This document shows positions 21,096-31,080 of a stretch of DNA of 64,000 nucleotides, piece after piece. The DNA is from Phylloscopus collybita (lineage: Eukaryota > Chordata > Aves > Passeriformes > Phylloscopidae), in contig JAJNNQ010000077.1 in assembly GCA_027886175.1 (NCBI GenBank), forward strand, positions 372,001 through 436,000, in the 5' to 3' direction. Below the pieces are notes generated by a model. That model was not told the origin of the DNA. It saw nothing but the letters and a program-made list of their open reading frames with translations, and made no database searches. The position numbers and the translations under genes were made by a program. The first letter of the stretch is position 1, and the number at the start of each line of letters is the position of its first letter.

Positions 21096-22410
21096 TTGCA
21101 TCAACATTGAGCAATGCTTACTTTACACACCTGGGAACCTCTGTCAGCATTCCAAAGAAGGGTTCAAGCTGAGGATGGCACCAGCAGCTTCCATCTGCAA
21201 CACAGATCCAGGACAGGGACAGAGAATTCAGCTGAGAGACTCAGAAAATTCTGCTTCCGGAGACAATTTCTGGTGACACTGTCCCTTGTCGAAAGGTGAC
21301 ATCATTCCAGGCAGCCTGTCCTGAGCATGTGGTTCCTGAGTGGGCTTTGTTGTTTAGGAAACCTGCTCAGGGTTTTCCATTCTTTCCTCAGTAAGAGGAA
21401 AACTTCTCCTGGGCCTGTGTGCAGGCAGAGGGCTGAGGAGAGCAGGTGGGACATGGTGCAATGGGCTGGGACAGCCAGGTGAAGAGCTCAGGGGACAAGG
21501 TTGTGCTGCAGGGCCCAGGGATGTCAGTGCCAGGTGGGCAATGTCAGACATGGTGAGGTTGGGGTGAGGAGCAGGTTGTCCAAACAGCGTCAGCCTGCAA
21601 GGGGCTCATTCTTCTCCATGCCCAGACCTTCTAAAGAAATCTTCAGCATCAAGATCACTTGGAGATCGTTTCTGTCACCTGTTTAATGAAGAAAAAATTT
21701 TAAAAATATTCATGTGTTTAAAAAACCGAAAATCATGAGATCGACTTTCAAATCTCCCTCCTTACTACAACACCAAACTGACTCCAGTAAACTGCACAAG
21801 CCTTGGAGGCTCAAAGACAATTGAAGGAAGGTAAGGAGCTGCTGAGGGCTTTCTGTATTTTCATGAGACCCATGGTGAATTTGCGGCTGAGTCCAGGACC
21901 CCCAAGCACAGAGAGAAGGTTTAAGAAGCTGCTGAAGGAGTCTGAAGCAAAACTCCAAGTCCCTTGGAGCATCCCTGGGCCCCAGTGAGGGCAGGGAGTG
22001 CCAAAGGCTGCCCAGGCACTGGGGAGAGCAGCTCCTTGAGGCCAGGATTGCAGGGAGCCCAAGGCTGTGAGCAGGGACTGCAATGCTGAGCAAGGCCTGG
22101 GCTGGCTGGAGGGAGCAGAAAGGCCAAGGCCTGAGCCCAGGCCTGGCACAGCAGGGCCTGTCCCTCGCGGCTGGCTGGGGGCTGTTGGTGGGGCAGGGGG
22201 ATGGCAGGGGCAGCAAGGACAAATGTCCTAAAGCTGCAAGGCCTGCCAGCCTGCTGAGGGAGGGGCCAGGCAGAAGCCAAGTGCAGGCTTTCCTGCAAGG
22301 AAAGTTCCTTCTGTGGGGCCTGCAGAGGCGCTGGCAGAGCCCAGGGGACAAAGGCCTGGGTGCCTGTGGCCCTGCCAGCCCTGCCCAGCCCTTGGCCATC
22401 TCTCCTGCAG
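21096..22410 (-). other. Distal 3' flank of OR unit 1
   Basis: Non-coding; duplicated at 45421-46718 in unit 2 with high similarity (for example 22080-22420 with 46388-46730). Frames of 100-370 codons on both strands are shadows of GC-rich DNA and show no domain. Confidence 0.5.
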
Positions 22411-23015
22411 GTGGGAGTGTGGATCTGCTGGAGGGCAGGAGGGCTCTGCACAGGGCCCTGGACAGGCTGGATCCAGGGCCCAAATCCAACCATGTCAGGT
22501 TGAACAAGACCAAGGGCCAGGTCCTGCACTTCGACCACAGCAACCCCTGCAGTTCTACAGGCTGCGGACAGAGTGGCTGGACAGCAACCAGGCAGAAAGG
22601 GACCTGCAGGGACTGCTGGACAGCAGGCTGGACATGAGGCAGCAGTGTGCCCAGGTGGCCAAGAAGGGCAAAGACTCCTGGCCTGGATCAGGAATGGTGT
22701 GGCCAGCAAGAGCAGGTCAGGGATTCTTCCTCTCTGCTCGGCACTGCTTGGGCAACACCTCGAGTGCTTTGTCCAGTTCTGGGCTCCCCAGTTTAGGAAG
22801 GACACAGAGTGGCTGGAGTGTGTCCAGAGAAGGGCAACAAGGCTGGTGAGGGGTTTGGAGCACAGGTCTTGTGAAATGGGGCTGAGGGAGCTGGGGTTGT
22901 TTATCCTGGAGAAGAAGAGGCTCAGGGGAGTCAAGGCAGTGTCAGGGCACAGGCTGGACTTGATGATGTCCAAGGTGTGTTCCAACCTTGATGATTCTGT
23001 GACTCTCTGAAACCA
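22411..23015 (+). mobile_element. CR1 LINE 3' fragment, about 600 bp
   Basis: Translation across two frame changes gives CR1 reverse-transcriptase C-terminal signatures: [20 protein letters not shown] at the start, then AQVAKK and IRNGVAS, then [20 protein letters not shown] and [16 protein letters not shown]. It ends with the CR1 3' tail (TTCCAACCTTGATGATTCTG, 22980-22999). It is 5'-truncated and frameshifted, so inactive. The shorter copies at 46719-47030 and 39690-40030 occupy equivalent places, so this CR1 was already in the amplicon before it was duplicated. Confidence 0.85.
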
Positions 23016-24570
23016 CCCTTGCAACAGTTGCAGGATGAGCCCTGGGACTCCTCTTCAGAGGGTCCAGCAGCCCAGGTGCCTCAGCTTCTCCTCACAGCCC
23101 CAAAGCCCATGCTGTCAGTCCTGTAGAGCCTCTGCAGCTCCTCCTCATTGCCCACACCAGGGAGCCCCACAAGCAGACACAGCAGCCCAGATGTGCTCCC
23201 CTGGCCTGGGGTGCCTCTGGCAAGGGAACAGCAGGAGGCACTGCAGGAGCCTGCAGACAATTCCTGAAGCACTTGGAGGATGATCCTGCTCCCCAAGGGA
23301 TATTCCCATGATGCCAAGTGAGGAACTGAAATGGGGAGTGGGGAAAGGAGAAGGAAGAGAGGAAAGGGCAACCAGGGATGGGCTTTTTGCAGGGGAGGGA
23401 ACAAGGGTGGGCAATAGGAAGAATTTTGTAGCAGGAAGACAAAAGAAAGCCAAGGTGAAGCAAAGAAAATTATCAGGGCAGTCTGGGGGTGGCTGCCAGG
23501 CAGCCCTGGCTCTGAGCAACAACATCTGCAATGGAAGAGCAAACTCCCAGCTGATGGGAACAAACTTTCTGGCTCTGACTTCAGAGGCCACCACAAACCT
23601 GAGGGGTTTCCCTGCTGTGGCCCAGCCCTTCCTGGCCCCAGGCCCTGCTGGCATTTGTGCTCCCTCAGCTTCATCTCCCCACACCAACCCCATGGGGGTG
23701 CTCAGGCCTGCTCTGGGCAGGGCAAACAGGGGCTCCTGAGGCAGTGCTGCCGTGGCTGTGCCTGCAAGGCTGCGGCAGCTGTGTGAGCTGGGGGAGAGGC
23801 CAGGGCTGCAGAGGGGGGATGTTGTTGGCAGGTGCATGAGGAGGCTGTGAGCCGCTGGCCTGGGGTGTCCAGCGCAGTGGGGATGGATCAGGCCCTGCTC
23901 TGCTGCTCCTTGCCGTGTGCTTGCCCAGGGCCCTTGCAGAGCCCCAGCCGTGCTGTTTGCCCCCAGCCTGCCCACGGCCAGCCTGGAGCTGCTGCCGGGG
24001 CTTTTCTCTGCTCAGCCTTGGCCTGGGCAATGTGTTGTGGAGAGAGCCTGGGCAAGGAGCCTGCAGCCCCCAGGCCCTGGCCTGAGGCCTCAGCACTGCT
24101 GCTGTGCCAGCAGTGCCCATGGCCTGTCCCTGCTGCAGCCCCGGCACTGCCACCCCCAGCCCTGTGCCCGGCCCCGAGAGCCCTCAGGCCCTACAGCAAC
24201 AGCAGGGCCAGGAGGGCAGCGGGGCAGGGCCACGGCAGCAGCACTGGCAGCACCAAGTGCTGCTGCTGCTGCTGGGCACAGCTGCTGTGCCAGCACTGAT
24301 CTGCCCCCAGCTCTGCACACAGACATTGCTGCTGCAGCTCCAGAGATGGGAACCAAAGGGGGCATCTCTGCAGAAAACTTGGCTGGGAGATCCCTTAGTT
24401 CATTTAGAGCCACCGAGAGCACAGCTCGTCATTGACACAGTCTTTGGCCACAGCAAAGATGGAGAGAATCAAAATGAGAAAAACCGCAAACAATTGCCTT
24501 GCTTTGTGAACAAAGTTGAAAAACTAAAAAAAGTCAAAAAACACTCCACAACCAAACCAACAGGAAGTAT
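23016..24570 (-). other. Proximal 3' flank of OR unit 1
   Basis: From about 23500 to 24570 this is the inverted paralogue of about 62762-63790 in unit 3. GC-rich with CTG/CAG clusters near 24255-24290. No gene recognised; open frames occur on both strands alike. Confidence 0.5.
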
Positions 24571-24616
24571 CAAAAATGTTTTTTATCAGAGATGATGTGC
24601 AGCAACTGCCAGCAGA

Positions 24617-25549
24617 TTAATGTTTCTGAAATGGTCCAGTGATCATTGTCCAAACTACAGCCTTGAGCTGCTGGTTCCTCAGGCTGTAGATGAGGGGGTT
24701 CAGGGCTGGAGGCACCACCGAGTACAGAACTGACAGGGACAGATCCAGGGATGGGGAAGAGATGGAGGACGGCTTCAGGTAGGTAACGAAGCCAGTGCTG
24801 ACCAACAGGGAGACCACGGCCAGGTGAGGGAGGCAGGTGGAAAAGGCTTTGTGCCGTCCCTGCTCAGAGGGAATCCTCAGCACAACCCTGAAAATCTGCA
24901 CATAGGAGAAAACAATGAACAGAAAACAGCCAAACATCCAACAGACACCAGTCACAATCACCCAAAGTTCTCTGAGTTTTGAGTGTGAACAGGACAGCTT
25001 GAGGATCTGTGGGATTTCACAGAAGAACTGGCCCAGGGCATTACCATGGCACAGGGGCAGGGAAAATGTATTGGCTGTGTGCAGCAGTGAGTAGAGAAAG
25101 GCACTGGCCCAGGCAGCTGCTGCCATGTGGGCACAAGCTCTGCTGCCCAGGAGGGTCCCGTAGTGCAGGGGTTTGCAGATGGACACGTAGCGGTCATAGC
25201 ACATGATGGTCAGCAGGGAAACCTCTGCTGAAATGAAAAGTACAAGCATAAAGACCTGAGCAGCACATCCTTCATAGGAGATGTTCCTGGTGTCCCAGAG
25301 GGAATTGTGCATGGCTTTGGGCACAGTGGTTAGGATGGAGCCCAGGTCAGTGAGGGCCAGGTTGAGCAGGAAGAAGAACATGGGGCTGTGCAGGTGGTGG
25401 CCGCAGGCTACGGCGCTGATGATGAGGCCGTTGCCCAGGAGGGCAGCCAGGGAGATGCCCAAGAAGAGGCAGAAGTGCAGGAGCTGCAGCTGCCGCCTGT
25501 CTGCCAATGCCAGCAGGAGGAAGTGCCTGATGGAGCTGCTGTTGGACAT
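24617..25549 (-). CDS. Olfactory receptor, OR14 family (14J1-like), unit 1, intact
   Basis: Seven-transmembrane odorant receptor of the class A GPCR family, expected in olfactory sensory neurons and coupled to Golf/adenylyl cyclase. It is 310 residues in one exon, normal for the family. Visible motifs: N-glycosylation sequon at N3, a second at N89; TM1 GN at 39-40; PMFFFLLNLALTDLG at 56-70; conserved Cys95 and Cys177 for the extracellular disulfide; MCYDRYVS at 116-123 (DRY variant); KAFSTCLPHL at 234-243; PALNPLIYSLRNQ at 281-293. The start at 25549 matches the other two copies. A possible 3' splice acceptor (pyrimidine tract ending CAG, 25573-25575) lies 24 bp upstream, as expected for an OR with a 5'-UTR intron. 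The usual AATAAA about 30 bp after the stop is GATAAA here (24582-24587). Confidence 0.95.
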   Translation of the reverse strand: MSNSSSIRHFLLLALADRRQLQLLHFCLFLGISLAALLGNGLIISAVACGHHLHSPMFFFLLNLALTDLGSILTTVPKAMHNSLWDTRNISYEGCAAQVFMLVLFISAEVSLLTIMCYDRYVSICKPLHYGTLLGSRACAHMAAAAWASAFLYSLLHTANTFSLPLCHGNALGQFFCEIPQILKLSCSHSKLRELWVIVTGVCWMFGCFLFIVFSYVQIFRVVLRIPSEQGRHKAFSTCLPHLAVVSLLVSTGFVTYLKPSSISSPSLDLSLSVLYSVVPPALNPLIYSLRNQQLKAVVWTMITGPFQKH

Positions 25550-27489
25550 TTGCTTCCTTTGGACAGAGGGACCTGTTCAAGGAGGAGACACAGTGACAAG
25601 TCAGGGGAGACATTCCTGAGAAATTCCCAGGCCCTTTTTATCAGCCCTGCCCCTGCCACTCTGTGCCACTCAGTTTTCCTTTTCTCAGAGCCCTTTGCTT
25701 CAGTTCCATGTCTGGAGTTCTGCTGGGATCTGGCCCTGATCCTGTGACCAGCAGGGGCTCTACCCATGGACACTGAGGGGTCAGCTCTGCTCTGCAGCAG
25801 TGGGGCCATGGGAACAGGGACAGGGGCCAGTCCTGGGGTTGGACTTCATCAGCCCAAAGTACCCCTGAGGCAGAGGAGCTTGGCAGCATCTCCTGTGCCA
25901 GGGCTAAGGAACAGGGATGGCCTAAGGCAGTTTGAGAGGGTTTCCTGCTGTGCCCAGGGAGATCAGGGAGAACTGTGCAGGGCAAGAGCATTGGCTGTAA
26001 CTCAGTGAAGGGTGAGGGGAGCTGCTCTGTCACTCCATCTGTCCCCAGCTGTCCTTTCTGAGATGGAGGGCAGTCACTGTGCTCCCCTGGAAATCAGCCT
26101 GACACAGCTGAGAGCAGAGGGAGCCACAGCAGAGTAAAGTGGCTAAGCCTTTCACAGAGTCTCAGCCACAGCCCTGGCCAAGGACACTCCTGTCCCCCAG
26201 TGTCCCTTGGAGGCAGCTGACAGCTTGGATGGCATCCCCAGGACACACCAAGGTTCCTGTCTGTGGCACTGCTGGAGGAGAGTCAGCTCATTCCCAGCCT
26301 GCCAGCCTGCCCTGCCCAGAGCTCCCCAGGCACAGGGACCTGGGACACCCCATTTGCTGTGTCCTGGCATAGGGATCTGTAAAAAAGTTATCCTGGAATA
26401 GATTTGTTTGGAGAGGACTTTCAATATCCCAGCTCAGCTTGGTGGCACTTTCCCCCCACTGCCTGCCCAGGGCTCTGCTGCCTGGAGCTGCCCCTGCCTG
26501 CAGCTGCTTCCCTGTGCCCAGGGCTGGGCCCTGCCAGTGCTGCCAGAGCCCAGCCCAGCCCTGGGGGCTCAGCTCTGCCCTGCAGAGCCCTCCCAGCTCA
26601 GGCACTGCCCAGGGGCAGCTCTGCCTCTGCAGGCTCTGATGGCAACCTCAGAGCAACCCTGAGGAGGCTGGAAAAGCAACCCTGGTGCTGCCTGCAAGGG
26701 ACCCTCTGCTGATTTCTCTCAGTGCCTGGTTTATTACAATCTGAGAGAATAGTGTTGTCTTTTTCTCAACCGGAACTGAGAGATGAATATCTATGTGCAA
26801 TTTCCCATCCAGAGAACCCAGAGCAGGAGATTAAAAAGCAGGATTTTCCCTTTTGTACAGCCCCTGCCTCACTGTGCTCCCTGTATAATCTACTTGGAAA
26901 TGTTCTGCAGTTCAATGTCTTGCTGGGAGCAGTCCTGAACAATGCAGCATCCTCATCACACAAGGAGAACACTTCCACGCCTTCCCAGCTGTCTCCTTCC
27001 CCCAAGATCTTGTCCCCCAGTGCTGTGAGCAGCTCCCAGGGCTGGCTGAGAGCTGTCCCTGGCAGGCAGCAGAGTCCCTGGGCCAGCACAGCACCCTGGG
27101 CTGCAGGACCCTGCTCTGCAGGACAGCTCTGGGCACCCCTGGCTGCTCTGCACAAGAGAGAATCAGAGAATGTACTCACAGCGTCTGTAGGCATTGGGCT
27201 GTTCCAGCTTGAGGAGATCCCTGCAGGAGCTGCAGCTGCATTGTCCTGCAGCCAGAGGTTCCTGTGCCAAGGGCTGGCAGTGATTCTCCCCCAATTCCTT
27301 CTCAGCACTTTCCCAGCCCTGAGTGATTGAAGCTCTCTGTGCCTGTGTGCTGTGCCTGGGGTGGCTGCAGGCAGTGCCCCAGCCCTGCTGGGCTGGGAGA
27401 AGAGCTGCTCAGCAAGAGAAATGTCCTTTTAAGCTCCTCTTGGTTGCCAGGAGCTGCCTCTGTTCCAGGAGCTCAGCCCAGTGGCACAG
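25550..27489 (-). other. 5' flank of OR unit 1
   Basis: About 1.95 kb duplicated, inverted, at 59841-61792 with high similarity along its full length; unit 2 shares only parts. No coding domain. It separates the receptor from the TAATTA/O-E-like module and may hold a 5'-UTR intron. Confidence 0.5.
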
Positions 27490-28570
27490 ATACAGCACAA
27501 GGACTTTAATTAATCTCTTGGGGCTTTGGTGCTGTTTACATCAGACTCAGTCCCTCAGAGTGGTTCAAAAAACTTCTCAAGAACTCAAAGTGAGATCCAA
27601 ACTCCAAACTTTCTTGAACTTTTAATGGCTCTCAGTGAGAAACAGGACTGAGAAAGTGTCCCCAGGTCCAGAAAGAGCAGAACACTGCAGGCAGTGAGGA
27701 CAACTGGGGACAAACAAGGCCAAGGTGTCTCTGGTGCTGAGAAAACCTGGATGTGTTTCAGGAATGCAAAGGGCCAAGGCCTGAGCCCCAGCCCCTGCCA
27801 AGGCACATCCTGTCCCTCCCTCCTTGCTCAGGGCTCTTCCCAGGCCACTGGGATGTGGGGATGTGCAATGCCAAGGGCAGCACCATGGGGCAGTCCCTGC
27901 CAGGCTGCTGAGCAGTGACAGGGAGCCCATGAGGCCCCAGGCCTGCAAGGGTCACTTGTCCCCTCCTGCTGGCTCAGGCCCAGGGCCAGCAGCCATGGCC
28001 CAAGTGCTGCAGGAGTTGGCTGTCTCAGGGCCTTGCAGCTGCTGCCCATGCCTGTGGCCTGTGCAGCCCAGGCTGTCCTACGGTGTCCATGCCCTGTGCC
28101 TCTGTCCCTGCAGGCTGTCGTCACCCGCGGCTGCCCCACCTGGCTGGGCCCTTCCTTTGCTGACAGCTCTGCGTCCTGCCTGCCTCTGCCTGGGCACACA
28201 CAGCTTTGGCCTTGATACCAAAAGCTTTAGTTCAATTTTTACAGTACCTTTGAACTTTTAGCACAGGAACAAGTCATGCAGGGCCTGCTTGCCAAGCAAG
28301 GATGGTTATAAGAGCAGAAGACATCTGGCTCAAGAGTGCAGTGATGGAAAAAACTAAGAGTGAATCTGGGATCTTGGGGTGGATTTTATGGTGATGGCTA
28401 AATTGTAATATACATGTAGTGACTGTATATAAGTAACACTTTTTTAGAATCACATGTCCATGTAAGGTTAGGAGTTATCCCGGGTTTGACCTCAATCCTG
28501 AAACACTTATGTCTTCATAAACACCACATTAGTGTTAAGGAGTCTTATTTTGATAATTTGTACATTTGGT
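27490..28570 (+). repeat. Y block, copy 3 (unit 1)
   Basis: Colinear with 918-2005. It carries a 3-bp in-frame deletion in the conserved open frame (27824-28261, 145 codons) and is diverged at its right end, where the AT-rich tail joins the satellite. Confidence 0.7.
27505..27524 (-). promoter_or_regulatory. Candidate OR promoter module (unit 1)
   Basis: TAATTA at 27507-27512 and TCTCTTGGGGC at 27514-27524, about 1.96 kb upstream of the receptor start at 25549. The O/E-like half has one extra mismatch (final C) relative to units 0, 2 and 3. Confidence 0.35.
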
Positions 28571-29588
28571 GACAGCAGGGCCTCACAGAACCAAGGAGTC
28601 TACTGTGTCACCTTGGAACCTCATGGAACCAAAATCCTTTTTGACACAGCAGGGCCACATGGAACCAATGGTCCATTGTGATACTGCAGATCCAAGGAGA
28701 CCATTGTGACACTATGGAACCTCATGGAATCCAAAGTACATTGTGACAGAGAAAGGCTTCATGGAACCAAGAGACCATTGTGACACAGCAAGGCCTTGTT
28801 TGAGCAAGGGAACCATTGCTGATGGTCCTGAAACTCATGGAACCAAGGGGCCACTGTGACACACCGGGGCTGCAGGGAATGAAAGGTCCATTGTGACAAT
28901 GTGGATCCACGGAGACCATGGTGACACTGTGGGGCCTCGTGGAACCAAAGGGTCCATTCTGACACAGCAAGGCCTTGTAGAACCAAGGAGGCCATTGTGA
29001 CACTGCTGAACCTCACAGAACCAAAGTGACTGTGTTATATTGTGGGACCTCATGGAACCAAGGGTCCATGGTGACACTGCAGAACAAGGAGACTGTTGTT
29101 GGCAGTATGAAAGCTCATGGAACTAGAACTCCATTGTGACACAGCAAGGTCTCATGGAACCAAGGGCCCATTGTAACTTGTTTGGCCTCATGAAATGTGC
29201 CACTATGAAACAGCTTGGCCACATGGAGCCAAGGGGCCATTGTGACTGAGGAACCTCATGGAACTAAGAGTCCACTCTTACACTGCAGAGCCCTGTGGAA
29301 CCAAGGGGACCACAGTGACATTGCAGGGCCTCATGGGACAGTGGAGACTATTCTTGCACTTTGGGACCCATTGGAACCAAGGGACCATTAGAGCATGGCA
29401 GGGCCTCATCAATGAATCAAGGGGGATGCAGTGAACATTGTGGTTGTCCATGGGATGAAGGGTCCATTCTGACACCCTGGAACCACGGATGTACCATTGT
29501 TACACTATGGGGCATCATGGAACCACAGGTCCATTGTGACCCAGCAGGGTTTCATGAAACCATGAAAGCCGTTTTTATACTTCGAGGT
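28571..29588 (+). repeat. 37-bp satellite array S5 (about 27 monomers)
   Basis: Right-hand satellite of OR unit 1, cut by the endogenous retrovirus at 29589 within the monomer that reads TTTTTATACTTCGAGG. The equivalent uninterrupted monomers are at 4147-4185 and 53420-53450. Confidence 0.9.
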
Positions 29589-30196
29589 TGTGCTGGTTTG
29601 AAAGCAAAACCAGTGAGACTCCAAGACAGAGATACAATTTAATAGGAGAAGAGAGGAAAAAAAGGTAAAATAAAATAAATGGAACAATACAACCTGACAC
29701 CCTGTTGGTCAGGGTGTTTGAAGCAGTCCAAAAGTAAGTCCTCCTGGAGTGGCAGATGTGGTTCTGTTGGAGTGGAGACGATCCTGAGAGAGAAGGGTCC
29801 AGTGATGGTGAGAAGGGTCCAATCTTCCTCCAGGAATCCAGTGGAACCAGATGCGATGTTCTTTTCAAAGCAGTGATTCCGTCTCGTAGCTCTTGTCTCC
29901 TCTGGGAGTCCAGTGGATAAAAAAGCTGCTTGTGAGGTCTCAAACCCTGGATTATATCCAGGTGGGAATGCTTGGCTCCTCCCCCTGGGTGGAGCATCTC
30001 ACAATGGCATGATCTCATCCTATGAATCATGCAATGGGTCCTTGATGGCCCATTAAACAGAGATAACTTCTTTTGCGAAAGCATTATTGGGCTCATTAAC
30101 AGAAGATAAGGAAAAACACTGCTCCACTTTGGCTCCAACGGCTCATGGGGATAGAATACATACCTTGGGCACAATTTTACATTGTAACCTAGGACA
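29589..30196 (-). mobile_element. 3' LTR of the ERVL-like element (608 bp)
   Basis: Plus-strand ends TGTGCTGG and AGGACA, both shared with the other LTR. It is 85 bp longer, mainly through an extra stretch around 29775-29870, and differs at many single positions, more than expected for two LTRs of a young insertion. Confidence 0.9.
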
Positions 30197-30212
30197 TAAT
30201 CCACCTCTTATT
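30197..30212 (-). promoter_or_regulatory. Polypurine tract
   Basis: Minus-strand AATAAGAGGTGGATTA directly precedes the 3' LTR start TGTCC. This purine-rich primer for plus-strand DNA synthesis sits where expected. Confidence 0.65.
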
Positions 30213-30295
30213 CTATCACCATCTACATCATACACTCTCACAGATACATACATATACATACATATATACACCGAATGAAACCCTGCACACTATTT

Positions 30296-31080
30296 TTAGT
30301 TCTCACTCAAAATTAAGTCTCCTTGTGGTACACAACGAGTTTCTCCATCTTTTTGCATTACCCACCAAGTGTAACCAGGTCCTTGAACAAAAACAATCCC
30401 ACAGATGGGTCTGCCTTTGCCTGAGGTGGGATTAATCCAAACAGTCTTTCCTAAAATCTCTTTCAGGTGTACCACAGGGACTTTATCTCTATCCACTGTG
30501 TGCAAAGGTTCAGACTGGGCAGGACCAGCTCGATTGATGGAGCCTCGGGTGTTTACCATCTAGGTGGCTTTGGCAAGTTTATTTCCCAATTCTTGAAGGT
30601 CCCTCTGCCAAGTACTTTCAGGATAGTCTTTAATAGTCCATTGCACCGTTCAACTTTCCCAGCGGCTGGTGCATGATAAGGGATGTGGTATATCCATTCA
30701 ATACCATGTTCTTTGGCCCAGGTGTCTATAAGGCCATTCTTAAAATGTGTCCCGTTGTCTGACTCGATTCTCTCCGGGCTGCCGTGTCTCCACAGGACTT
30801 GTTTTTCCAGGCCCAGGATGGTGTTCCAGACAGTGGCATGAGGCACAGGATAGGTCTCCAGCCATCCTGTGGTTGCTTCTACCATGGTCAGCAGTTAGCG
30901 CTTGCCTTGGCGGGTCTGGGGAAGGGTGATGTAATCAATTTGTCAGGCTTCCCCATACCTGTACTTCAACCATCGTCCACCGTACCACAGAGGCTTTACC
31001 CGCTTGGCCTGTTTGATTGCAGCGCAGGTCTCACAGTCATGGATGACCTGTGAGATGCTGTCCATAGTAAGGTCCACCCC
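30296..31080 (-). pseudogene. Retroviral integrase, disrupted
   Basis: Continuation of pol in the same frame after a UGA at 31083-31081. Two more in-frame stops follow at 30945-30943 and 30897-30895, then an open stretch from 30885. That stretch holds the catalytic core: ESDNGTHF with its Asp and GKVERCNG with its Glu, exactly 35 residues between them (D,D35E). The first catalytic Asp lies upstream, in the interval between the second and third stops. The HHCC zinc-binding domain is split: its two His lie at the end of the preceding frame, its CxxC after the first stop. A frameshift near 30560-30575 moves the C-terminal domain into the next frame, which ends at 30296. Not functional as it stands. 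Confidence 0.9.

Noticed and set aside
21710..23024. Frames of 277 and 367 codons on the minus strand
   Set aside because: Antisense to CR1 and GC-rich flank; no domain, and the plus strand is the sense strand of CR1 here. The same reasoning applies to 46256-47296.
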